Positions 34,401-42,759 of a DNA stretch of 64,000 nt are shown piece by piece. This DNA comes from JALZKA01 sp963786495. Its GTDB lineage: Bacteria; Actinomycetota; Thermoleophilia; Solirubrobacterales; 70-9. The stretch lies in assembly GCA_963786495.1 (NCBI GenBank), contig CAWAZL010000002.1:1364001-1428000 (forward strand), read 5' to 3'. The translations under genes were made by a program, and so were the position numbers. How positions within the stretch are numbered: the first letter of the stretch is position 1; every line of letters starts with the position of its first letter. The notes under the pieces were generated by a model. It was not told where the DNA came from, ran no database searches, and was given only the letters and a program-made list of their open reading frames with translations.

Positions 34401-35679
34401 GGTCGAGATCACGGTCATCGCGACGATCGCCAACGACCAGGCCGGCCAGTCGATCGACAACGAGGCCTGCGTGGCAGGCGACGAGGCCGACCCTGACAAC
34501 ACGGACGACTGCTCGACGGAGACCGTCGACGTCGAGCCCGAGGCCGACATCGAGATCACGAAGGTCGCCGAGGGCGGCCCGTTCGCGGCGGGCGGCAACG
34601 TGACGTACGCGCTCACCGTCACGAACAACGGCCCGAATGACGCCAGCAACGTCACGGTTACTGACGACCTGCCGGCAACGCTCACTCTCGTCTCGGCAAC
34701 GCCGGGCCAGGGAACCTGCGGCAATACAGACCCGGTGACCTGCGACTTGGGTTCGATCGCAAACGGCGGTTCGGTCGAGATCGAGCTCGTGGTCACGATC
34801 GCTGCCGATCAGACGAACGCCGAGATCGACAACACCGCCTGCGCAGAAGGCGACGAGGCAGACCCTGACGACGCCAACGACTGCTCAGAGGAAACGATTC
34901 AGACCGTCCCCGAGGCCGACCTCGAGATCGTCAAGGACGTCGCGCCGGGCGGCTCGGTCAAGGTCGGTGACGAACTCACCTACACGCTGACCGTGACGAA
35001 TAACGGCCCGAATGCGGCGAGCAACGTCGTCGTCGAGGACGAGTTCTCCGGCGACGTTCAAATCGCCTCGGTCACGCCCGAGCAGGGATCCTGCACCCAG
35101 ACCCCGCCGATCAGCTGCGATCTCGGCGCGATCCCGGTTGCGGGCCAGGTGACGATCACCGTGGTCGCCCTGCCGCTCGACCGCGGCACGCTCGACAACA
35201 CCGCGACAGTTGACGGCGATGAGGCCGACCCCGATCCGACCAACAACGAAGACGACGCGACCGTCAAGGTCAAGCGCGTCAAGGTGGAGATCAAGAAGGT
35301 CGCAAACCGCACGAAGGCCGACCCCGGCGACGTGATCCGCTACGAGATCAGGGTCCGCTCGAAGACCGACGTCCCGCTCGACGACCTGACCATGTGCGAC
35401 AAGCTCCCGGCCCAGCTCAAGCTGATCTCGGCGCCGGGCGCCCAGGTCAACGGAAAAACCGCTTGCTGGACTTTCGACCTGCCGCCGAACGGTTCAGCGA
35501 CCTTCCTGGTCAAGGCCGAAGCTAAAGGCGCGCCATCTGAGCGCAAGGTGATCAACACCGCTCGCGTCGAAGGCATCGACATCCTGCCCGAGCGCGACAA
35601 GGAAGACGTGCTGGTGGCGCCGAAGGAAGGCGACGTGTCGCCGGAGCCTTGTGCCAGAAGGGCGACAGCAAGGTGCTGA
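31417..35679 (+). CDS. giant secreted protein: glycine-rich modules plus seven DUF11 repeats
   Basis: 1420-residue exported protein starting at GTG 31417. A signal peptide (GAAVSLLAILQPAPPVAQAQ) precedes two related glycine-rich modules, about residues 35-295 and 300-555; each opens with a beta segment (VTSITAEVFGAQGGD; LTELQATVFGAEGGS) and continues with long GGGGG-rich loops. From about residue 556 there are seven DUF11 repeats of roughly 123 residues (typical core YTLTVTNNGPNDAT). Most repeats carry paired cysteines (QGTCGNTDPLTCDLG). No LPxTG, membrane helix or S-layer motif is seen; the protein ends VSPEPCARRATARC. Likely a surface or matrix fibre; function is unknown. Confidence 0.85.
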   Translation: MSRAWSHRGFVHGSILGAAVSLLAILQPAPPVAQAQGPAPCNEYLSPGSHVFEVPNGVTSITAEVFGAQGGDVLGTSVQFGTPGLGGGVTGVQIPVTPGELLEVRVGGRGFDSSGASSPAPPGGFNGGGDGKVGSAHTSTSGGGASQINRGSTILVIAGGGGGAAHGGNGGDGGLTGTNGTKHAGSTAGSTPGLSGGNGGAGGDGNPTPLQDGGDGTAASGGTAGQGGDGGGSVATPPVDGGGGGGGGFVGGGGGGAGPGNGGTGGGGGSSFDSTGTGTFGTGVRTGDGLVTISYDCSQIPAPPEACVTFDDAGTFNFVVPDGLTELQATVFGAEGGSVTANPAATSSPGGLGGGAEGLPISVTPGETLTLEVGGEGGDTSALAGGSGGSNGGGNGSAASGGTAIGGAGGGGASEIRRGATQLVIGAGGGGGGRNTAGGGDGGRVGENGGAFTGLVGVASSGFAGGLGGQGGGNPPIDGGDGSAGQGGNGGVPTAAITNGAGGGGAGAIGGGGGGGNGAGAGGGGSSDHSLGNVPVTWRQGVEAGDGRIELAFDCADVGITKDAAMVDADTIEYTVEVENFGPNDATGVTVTDPLPNGVTYVSDDCGGVNDQNGWTWDVGDLADGATDTCTLTLTADGPGQIDNTATVDLDQIDLEPDNNEDDATVTVPESDLAITKTADAGPFSAGDNVTFTLAVTNNGPDDATGVVVTDDLPSSLTLVSATPDQGSCGNTDPLSCALGSIANGATVEIEVVATVGADQAGEEIENEACVAGDQFDTTAANDCGSDTIDVEPEADLAITKVAEAGPFAAGDNVTYTLTVTNNGPNDATSVDVLDDLPDSLTLVSATPDQGTCGNTDPLTCDLGNIANGASVEIELIVTIDSDQQGNSIDNTASVDGAEEDPDPTNDEDEETIDVDPEADLSIEKTADAGTYFAGDNVTFTLAVTNNGPNDATNVEVTDDLPGSLTLVSATPDQGTCGNTDPLSCDLGTIADGATVEITVIATIANDQAGQSIDNEACVAGDEADPDNTDDCSTETVDVEPEADIEITKVAEGGPFAAGGNVTYALTVTNNGPNDASNVTVTDDLPATLTLVSATPGQGTCGNTDPVTCDLGSIANGGSVEIELVVTIAADQTNAEIDNTACAEGDEADPDDANDCSEETIQTVPEADLEIVKDVAPGGSVKVGDELTYTLTVTNNGPNAASNVVVEDEFSGDVQIASVTPEQGSCTQTPPISCDLGAIPVAGQVTITVVALPLDRGTLDNTATVDGDEADPDPTNNEDDATVKVKRVKVEIKKVANRTKADPGDVIRYEIRVRSKTDVPLDDLTMCDKLPAQLKLISAPGAQVNGKTACWTFDLPPNGSATFLVKAEAKGAPSERKVINTARVEGIDILPERDKEDVLVAPKEGDVSPEPCARRATARC

Positions 35680-38600
35680 TTGACAGGTCGATAGGACGCA
35701 AATGGCGCGCCCGCACCGGATCTGCGGTCGCTCTCGCGGCATCGCTGAGTCTGATCGTCGCGTCTGAGGCGTCCGCGCAAGGCGCGACCCCGCAACTCAC
35801 GAAGGCATTCACCCCGAGTCAGGTCGAGGTGGGAGAGAACACGACGCTCGAGTTCACGATCACCAATCCATTGGCGAGCGCGCAGACGTGGTCCTTCACC
35901 GATCAGCTTGTCGAGGGCCTCGAAGTGGCTCAATCGACCGCCCTCTCGAACACATGCACGAGCAGTTCGGTGACCGCTCCTCTCGGCGGCAGGCAGATCC
36001 AGATAAGCGGCCAAGTTCCGGCATCGGGCTCATGCGTTGTGCGCATCCGGTTGATGGCCACGTTGCCCGGAACCCACGAGAACGCGGCCAGCAACATCAC
36101 CCAGAGGACGAACATCTCGGGCCCGGCGACCCCCGCTGCGGTCCAGTGCGACCCGGCGGCGGACCCGCCCACCGAGGATGTCTCCGGGGTTTTTCTCGAC
36201 TGCGACTTTTCGAATCTTCCGCCCGCGAACGACTTCACGATCAAGCAGGACTGGCAGTCATCCGCGGACACCATCGCCTACCAGACGCCGGTCGTTGGCG
36301 ATATATACGGCACGGGTGACCCGGCCGTTGTCGTCGGAGCAAATCGGACAGCCACCGGGGGCAACCCGGTTACCAGCCGCCTGGCGCGGGATGTGAAGAT
36401 CTACGACGGGGCAACCGGCGCCACGCTCGACACGATAACGACGCCGCGATATACCTGGTCCAGCTTTTCGACAGTCACGATTGCCGATGTCGACGATGAC
36501 GGCACCGGAGAGATCATCTTTAGGGCGGCGTCACACAGCCAGACGCAGGCCGACGCCGACGCGATCGGGGTTCCGACAGCGGCGGACGTAAACGGTCGTC
36601 TCATCGCCTACAAGTACGACCCGCTCGGGGACGACTGGGACGTGATGTGGGTCTCCGACGAGCGTTACGACCACGGCCCGGCGAGTCCCGGCATCGAAGC
36701 ACGTGGTGGAGCGTCTCTAAGCGTTGCCGACTTCAACGGGGACGGCACACCGGAGGCCTACGTTGGCAATCAGATTTTCAACGCCGAGACAGGTGTTCGT
36801 TTGGCTGCGGGCGCCGCTAACGACCTCTCCGGATGTCAGGTCGGTAACAGTTGCCTCCTTGCGCAGTCCGTAGCGTTCGACCGTGACGGGGACGGCGACC
36901 TCGAATTGGCCGCCGGCTGGAAGATCTTCGACGTTCAGATCACGAACCCGAACGGCGAGGCCGGCAACAGCTTCACCGTCGCTGAATCTGCGGATCTGCC
37001 CTCAACCGTCAACAGGGATGGCTTCACGGCGGTCGCCGACATGGACCTGGACGGCGGGCCCGAGGTCGTGGTCACGATCGCGGGCAACAACACGGTGGTC
37101 TATGTCTGGGACGCGCTGACCGGAGAGGTCGAAGACCTCAAGCTCGGATCACAGTTGGCTGGAGGCACCGGGGGTGGTCCGCCGATGATCGGCGATATCG
37201 ACGGAGATGAACGCCCCGAGATCGTCATGGTGACCGTCAACCGTCTCCGGGCCCTCGAGCTCGTCCCGGGGGTCGGCCTCGTACAGCAATGGATCATGGC
37301 TACAGCGGACAGCTCTGGCGGCACGTCGATGTCGATGTTCGACTTCAACAGCGACGGCGAGCAGGAGATCGTCTACCGCGACGAGCAGAACATCCGGATC
37401 ATCGACGGCGGAGACACACCGCCGAACACGACGAATCGCAATCTCGCCACGTTCTCGTGTGGCTCAGGCACGAGCGTCGACATGCCTGTGATCGCAGATA
37501 TCAACGGCACCGGTGAGGCTCGGATCGTGGTGACCTGCAACGTCGGCAATAGCGCTGCCGTTCGTGCATATGAGACGGACAGCTTCGCCTGGGCGAACAC
37601 GCGACCGGTGTGGAACCAGCAGGCCTACTTCGTCACCCACATCAACAACGACCTGACGGTCCCGACCCAGCAGTTCCCGAACTGGACCGTTTTCAACGAT
37701 CCCGATCAGCGCTGCTCCGACGGTGCGAACCGGCCGCTCAACAACTTCCAGGTCCAGGTAACGGATCTCGATCCCGAGACCGGATGTCCCGTGATCTGCG
37801 TCCGGCCCGCCCTCGAAGTCGATAAGACGGCGGACCCTCCCGAGGGCACTCCCGTCGAGCCGGGTGACACGGTCGAGTACACGGTCACGATCGAGAATCC
37901 CATCAACGCGATCCCTGATGTCGACCTCACTGACGACCTCTCGGACGTTCTTGATGACGCCGATGTGACCGACGGGCCAACCGTGAGTCCCGGTGGGGCG
38001 GGGACGGCGCAAATCACTGGCACTGATCTCGTCTTCAACGGCACCATCCCGGGCGGCGGCACCGTCACGATCACGTACGAGGTGACGGTGAAGCCGAAGG
38101 GTCAGCTCGGGAATCGCCAGCTCGGGAATGCCGTAGTGAGCGAGTTCTCGAACTGCGATGGGACCCCGAACAGGCTTCGATGTACGACCGAACATCCGGT
38201 ATCGGTCCCCGAGACCGATCTCGAGCTGGAGAAATCCGGCGGTCCGCAGGTTGTGAGCCCCGGCGGCCAGGTCGCCTACACGCTTACGGTCACCAACAAC
38301 GGGCCTGACGACAGCGCCGGCTCCACGGTGACGGACAATTTGCCATCTGGGCTCTCCAATGTCGCTGTGCCAGCAAACTGCAACGTCCAGGCGTCGACAG
38401 TCACGTGCGACGTGGGGCCGCTCGCCGATGGTGACTCTGCCGATATCGCGATCACGGCCGACGCTCCGAACACGCCTGCGACTTGCTTTGAGAACGACGC
38501 TTCGGTTGAGGCCGCCGACGATGACCTCGTCTCCGGCAACGATTCGCCGGCTCCAGTCCGCATCTGCACGTCGCCCGCGGCGGACCTGGAGCTCGAGAAA

Positions 38601-41600
38601 ACGAGCACGCCCAGCATCGTGAGCCCCGGCGGTCAGGTCACTTACACCCTCACTGTCACGAACAACGGGCCGCAGGACAGCTCGGGCTCGATCGTCACCG
38701 ATGACCTGCCAACCGGTCTCTCGAACGTCCAGGTACCGGGCAACTGCCAGCACGCGGGCTCCGAGGTCACCTGCACCGTGGGCGCGCTTGCCGCCAGCGA
38801 TTCGACCGACATTGTGATCACCGCCGATGCCCCGGCCACGCCCGCGACCTGTTTCGACAACGAGGCTTCGGTTGCGATCGATCAGGCCGCGCCGGATGAG
38901 GGCGATCCCGATCTCGACAACAACGAGTCCGGCCCGGTGCGAAGCTGCACGACTCCCGTCGCCGACCTCGAGATCTCAAAGTCCGGCCCGGCGAACGTAG
39001 ACACCGGCGGTCAGGTCACCTACAGCCTCACCATCACGAACAACGGGCCGCAGGACAGCTCGGGCTCGATCGTCACCGACGATCTGCCAACCGGTCTCTC
39101 GAACGTCCAGGTGCCGGGCAACTGCCAGCTCGTGGGCTCCGAGGTCACCTGCACCGTGGGTGCGCTTGCGGTCAACGACTCGGTTGCCCTCTTGATCACA
39201 GCTGACGCGCCCGACACCCCCGGGACGTGCTTCACAAATAAGGCCTCGGTAGACGCGGATCAGACTCCCCCCGCTGAGGGTGACTCGGATCCCTCCAACA
39301 ACGAGTCTGAGGAGGTCCGCACCTGCATCCGTGAGTCCGACCTCGAGCTGACAAAGACCGTCGACCCAGAGATCGTGGATCCGGGCGGCCAGGTGGAGTA
39401 CACACTTACTGTCACGAACAGCGGACCCAGCGACAGCCCGGGCTCGACGGTGACCGACGACTTGCCGGCGGGCCTGACAAATGTGTCGGCCCCGCAAAAC
39501 TGTCAGCTCCAAGGGCAGACCGTCATCTGCAACGTCGGCCCCCTCGCCGACGGCGATTCGACCGAAATCGTGATCACCGCCGACGCCCCCGGCACCCCGG
39601 CGACCTGCTTCGAGAATGACGCGGTGGTGGCCGGCACAAGTGATCCGACTCCCGCGAACGACGATGCCTCCGCTCGCGCCTGCACCACCCCCGCCTCGGA
39701 TCTCGAGCTTGAAAAGTCCGCTCCCGCCGAGGTCGACCCGGGCGGCCTGGTGACCTGGACTCTCACCGTCACCAACAACGGAGCGCAGGCCAGCTCAGGC
39801 TCGACGGTGACCGACAAGCTGCCGGCCGGAATCACGAACATTCAGGTGCCGGGCAGCTGCGCGCTTCAGGACCAGGACGTGACCTGCGACGTCGGGTCGC
39901 TCCCAACCGACGGGTCGGTCGAGTTCGTGATCACCGGCGACGCACCGAACCTGGCGGACGAGTGTTTCTCGAACGACGCTTCAGTCGAGATCGACGGGGA
40001 TGCGCCGGACGAGGTCGATCCCGACCCAGACAACAACAACGCTTCCGTTCAGACCTGCACCAACGAGGGGGCCGACCTGGTCACCGAAAAGACCGCTGAA
40101 CAAGGCCCGTTCGCAGCCGGCGACAGCATTACCTACACCCTCGCCGTCACCAACGACGGCCCGGCGGCTGCTCACGACGTCCAGGTCGAGGACGACCTGC
40201 CCGATTCGCTGAGCTTGGTCTCTGCGACGCCCGAGCAAGGCACCTGCAACAGCTCCGACCCGATCGAATGCGATCTGGGGACGATCGCGCCGAACGGATC
40301 GGTCGAGATCGAGATCGTCGCCTCGATCGCGTCAGACCAGCAGGGCGCAGAAATCGAAAACACGGCCTGCGCCACGGGAACCGAGCCCGACCCCGACGAC
40401 TCGAACGATTGCTCCACCGAGACCATCGAAGTCGACCCCGAGGCCGACGTGTCGATCGAAAAGACCGCCGCAGCGGGGACCTACTTCGCAGGCGACGACG
40501 TGACTTTCACTCTGAGCGTCACGAACGACGGTCCGAACGACGCTTCGAACGTCGAGGTTTCCGACGACCTGCCGAACTCGCTCACCCTTGTCTCCGCAAC
40601 GCCCGACCAGGGCACCTGCGGCGCCACCGATCCGCTCACCTGCGACCTCGGCACGATCGCCGATGGCGCCACGGTCGAGATCACGGTCGTCGCGACGATT
40701 GCCAACGACCAGGCGGGCCGGTCGATCGACAACGAGGCCTGTGTCGCGGCAGACGAGGCCGATCCGGACGGCACAGATGACTGCTCGACCGAGACAGTCG
40801 ACGTTGAGCCTGAATCGGATCTCGAGGTCTCGAAGTCCGCCGAACAGGGACCCTTCTTCGCCGGCGACGAGGTGACCTACACGGTCACGGTCACGAACAA
40901 TGGCCCGAACGACGCAACGAACGCGTCGGTGACCGACGACCTTCCGGACACCCTCACCCTGGTCTCGGCGACGCCGGACCAGGGGACCTGTTCCGCGACG
41001 GATCCGATCACGTGCGACCTCGGCACGATCTCCAATGGTGCCTCTGTTGAGATCGAGATCGTCGCCGAGATTGACGCTGATCAGACCAACGCCTCGATCG
41101 ACAACACGGCGTGCGCGTTGCGCGACGAGTCCGATCCGGACGACTCGAACGACTGCGACACAGAGACGATCCAAACCGAGCCCGAGGCCGATCTCGAGAT
41201 CGAGAAGGACGTGAGCCCGGGCGGAGCGGTGAAGGTCGGTGACGAACTCACCTACACGCTGACGGTGACGAATAACGGCCCGAATGCCGCGAGCAACGTC
41301 GTCGTAGGCGATGAGTTCTCGGACGCTGTCCAGGTCAACTCCGCCACCCCGTCGCAAGGCACGTGCACCCAGACTGCGCCGATCTCATGCGACCTCGGCG
41401 CGATCCCGGCCGCCGGCCAGGTGACGATCACCATCATCGCCTTGCCGCTCGACCGCGGCACGCTCGACAACACGGCGACGGTGGACGGCGACGAGGCCGA
41501 TCCGGATCCCACCAACAACTCAGACGACGCGACCGTCAAGGTCAAGCGCGTCAAGGTCGAGATCAAGAAGGTCGCCAACCACTCGAAGGCCGACCCCGGC

Positions 41601-41951
41601 GACGTGATCCGCTACGAGATCAAGGTGAGCTCGAAGACGGACGTGCCTCTTGAAGATCTGACAATGTGCGACAAGCTCCCGGCTCAGCTCAAGCTGATCT
41701 CGGCGCCGGGCGCCCAGGTCAACGGCAAGACCGCCTGCTGGACCTTCGACCTGCCGCCGAACGGCTCCGCGACCTTCGTGGTCAAGGCCGAAGCGAAGGG
41801 CGCGCCATCTGAGCGCAAGGTGATCAACACCGCTCGCGTCGAAGGCATCGACATCCTGCCCGAGCGCGACAAGGAAGACGTACTCGTAGCGCCTGACGAG
41901 GGCGACGTCTCGCCCGAGCCCTGCCCGGGACGCGCGGCGGCGCGCTGCTGA
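35673..41951 (+). CDS. giant secreted protein: FG-GAP beta-propeller plus DUF11 repeats
   Basis: About 2,092 residues from GTG 35673, whose codon overlaps the end of the previous gene; a TTG at 35649 is possible. A signal peptide (TGSAVALAASLSLIVASEASA) is followed by one DUF11-like domain and then a propeller with eight FG-GAP/VCBS-type calcium loops (ADVDDDGTGE, ADFNGDGTPE, FDRDGDGDLE, ADMDLDGGPE, GDIDGDERPE and others) up to about 37580. Eleven further DUF11 repeats run from 37807 to the end. The last three repeats and the tail VSPEPCPGRAAARC are close copies of those in the upstream protein. A surface adhesin or matrix role is inferred. Confidence 0.85.
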   Translation: MLIDRSIGRKWRARTGSAVALAASLSLIVASEASAQGATPQLTKAFTPSQVEVGENTTLEFTITNPLASAQTWSFTDQLVEGLEVAQSTALSNTCTSSSVTAPLGGRQIQISGQVPASGSCVVRIRLMATLPGTHENAASNITQRTNISGPATPAAVQCDPAADPPTEDVSGVFLDCDFSNLPPANDFTIKQDWQSSADTIAYQTPVVGDIYGTGDPAVVVGANRTATGGNPVTSRLARDVKIYDGATGATLDTITTPRYTWSSFSTVTIADVDDDGTGEIIFRAASHSQTQADADAIGVPTAADVNGRLIAYKYDPLGDDWDVMWVSDERYDHGPASPGIEARGGASLSVADFNGDGTPEAYVGNQIFNAETGVRLAAGAANDLSGCQVGNSCLLAQSVAFDRDGDGDLELAAGWKIFDVQITNPNGEAGNSFTVAESADLPSTVNRDGFTAVADMDLDGGPEVVVTIAGNNTVVYVWDALTGEVEDLKLGSQLAGGTGGGPPMIGDIDGDERPEIVMVTVNRLRALELVPGVGLVQQWIMATADSSGGTSMSMFDFNSDGEQEIVYRDEQNIRIIDGGDTPPNTTNRNLATFSCGSGTSVDMPVIADINGTGEARIVVTCNVGNSAAVRAYETDSFAWANTRPVWNQQAYFVTHINNDLTVPTQQFPNWTVFNDPDQRCSDGANRPLNNFQVQVTDLDPETGCPVICVRPALEVDKTADPPEGTPVEPGDTVEYTVTIENPINAIPDVDLTDDLSDVLDDADVTDGPTVSPGGAGTAQITGTDLVFNGTIPGGGTVTITYEVTVKPKGQLGNRQLGNAVVSEFSNCDGTPNRLRCTTEHPVSVPETDLELEKSGGPQVVSPGGQVAYTLTVTNNGPDDSAGSTVTDNLPSGLSNVAVPANCNVQASTVTCDVGPLADGDSADIAITADAPNTPATCFENDASVEAADDDLVSGNDSPAPVRICTSPAADLELEKTSTPSIVSPGGQVTYTLTVTNNGPQDSSGSIVTDDLPTGLSNVQVPGNCQHAGSEVTCTVGALAASDSTDIVITADAPATPATCFDNEASVAIDQAAPDEGDPDLDNNESGPVRSCTTPVADLEISKSGPANVDTGGQVTYSLTITNNGPQDSSGSIVTDDLPTGLSNVQVPGNCQLVGSEVTCTVGALAVNDSVALLITADAPDTPGTCFTNKASVDADQTPPAEGDSDPSNNESEEVRTCIRESDLELTKTVDPEIVDPGGQVEYTLTVTNSGPSDSPGSTVTDDLPAGLTNVSAPQNCQLQGQTVICNVGPLADGDSTEIVITADAPGTPATCFENDAVVAGTSDPTPANDDASARACTTPASDLELEKSAPAEVDPGGLVTWTLTVTNNGAQASSGSTVTDKLPAGITNIQVPGSCALQDQDVTCDVGSLPTDGSVEFVITGDAPNLADECFSNDASVEIDGDAPDEVDPDPDNNNASVQTCTNEGADLVTEKTAEQGPFAAGDSITYTLAVTNDGPAAAHDVQVEDDLPDSLSLVSATPEQGTCNSSDPIECDLGTIAPNGSVEIEIVASIASDQQGAEIENTACATGTEPDPDDSNDCSTETIEVDPEADVSIEKTAAAGTYFAGDDVTFTLSVTNDGPNDASNVEVSDDLPNSLTLVSATPDQGTCGATDPLTCDLGTIADGATVEITVVATIANDQAGRSIDNEACVAADEADPDGTDDCSTETVDVEPESDLEVSKSAEQGPFFAGDEVTYTVTVTNNGPNDATNASVTDDLPDTLTLVSATPDQGTCSATDPITCDLGTISNGASVEIEIVAEIDADQTNASIDNTACALRDESDPDDSNDCDTETIQTEPEADLEIEKDVSPGGAVKVGDELTYTLTVTNNGPNAASNVVVGDEFSDAVQVNSATPSQGTCTQTAPISCDLGAIPAAGQVTITIIALPLDRGTLDNTATVDGDEADPDPTNNSDDATVKVKRVKVEIKKVANHSKADPGDVIRYEIKVSSKTDVPLEDLTMCDKLPAQLKLISAPGAQVNGKTACWTFDLPPNGSATFVVKAEAKGAPSERKVINTARVEGIDILPERDKEDVLVAPDEGDVSPEPCPGRAAARC

Positions 41952-42042
41952 CGGAGGCGCGAGCGCCCGCAGAAGAGCGTCGCCCGCAACTTAAGTGCAT
42001 TCCCAGCGCTCCGATAAACCCACGGCAAGGGGTTCTATCGAT

Positions 42043-42637
42043 ATGCCTAAGGGACAGCGACAGCGCGACATGAGGCACGTACACGACATCTACCGCCGGA
42101 TGGTGGAGTCTCTTCCGCTGTGCATCTACCTTGCGGAATTCGAGCCCGAGGGGCGCTGGGAGTTCATCTCTCCTCAGATCGAGGCCCTGACGGGTTACAC
42201 GGCCGACGAATGGACTTCACAGGCCAATCTGTGGCTGGAGTCGATTCCACCCCGACGATCGGGATCGCGTCCTGGCGGAAGAGGAGCGCCATCGCACGCT
42301 CCCCCGTGGTACCCAGTGGACGCATGAGTACCGGCTGATAAGGCGCGACGGCGGCGCGGTGTGGGTCCGCGACCGAGCGCTCTTGGTCGAGGTCGAAGAC
42401 GGGCGCCATCTCGTCGAGGGCATCCTTACGGATATCGGAGAGGAGCGTCTTGACCCGGACGGGGACCCTCAGCCTGACGTCTTTCGGATCGCATGCGCGG
42501 ATTGCGGGCGGGTGTGGGCCTCGGTATTCGCCGAGACGGGATGCGGGAGATGCGGAAGCGCGGACGTCGAGCGGAGTCGATGGACGACAAGACCCGCGAA
42601 CTTGCTTCGGCCCGGCGGGAGACGGAAATGCTCCTGA
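42043..42637 (+). CDS. PAS-domain protein with C-terminal zinc-ribbon-like segment (frameshifted)
   Basis: Cytoplasmic sensor-like protein. The N-terminus reads a PAS fold (YRRMVESLPLCIYLAEFE, then WEFISPQIEALTGYTADEW). The frame breaks near 42247, where one extra C changes the PAS motif HPDDRDRVLAEEE; removing it restores the fold through THEYRLIRRDGGAVWVRDRA. The C-terminal part has CADCGRVWAS and GCGRCGSADV, two CxxC pairs fitting a zinc ribbon. In a third frame, ATG 42580 opens MDDKTRELASARRETEMLL to 42732, either a second frameshift joining a coiled tail or a separate 50-residue ORF. No kinase or cyclase domain is present. Confidence 0.65.
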
Positions 42638-42722
42638 CCGGGATCATGGGCCACCTGGAGCGGCTTGGCCTTTCTGGTGCCGAGCAGAATGGCGACTCCG
42701 GCAACGGGGGGGTCGCCAGCTG

Positions 42723-42750
42723 TATAAAGTGAGTAGTCGTACTTCGTACT
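42723..42750 (+). promoter_or_regulatory. Candidate promoter and operator of the acyl-CoA operon
   Basis: A TATAAA box (42723-42728) would start transcription near 42736, about 24 nt before ATG 42760. The palindromic GTACTTCGTAC lies over that start (within 42739-42749), and TACTTCGTACT (42740-42750) recurs as TACTTCCTACT at 31182-31192 before another acyl-CoA gene. The position suits a repressor; the operon's own MerR or another local regulator could be the binder. The -35 is weak. Confidence 0.45.
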
Positions 42751-42759
42751 CTGCTCTCC

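Noticed and set aside
33084..41951. CRISPR array or tandem DNA repeat
   Set aside because: The repeats are about 370 bp, protein-coding DUF11 domains that diverge in sequence; there is no short repeat-spacer pattern.
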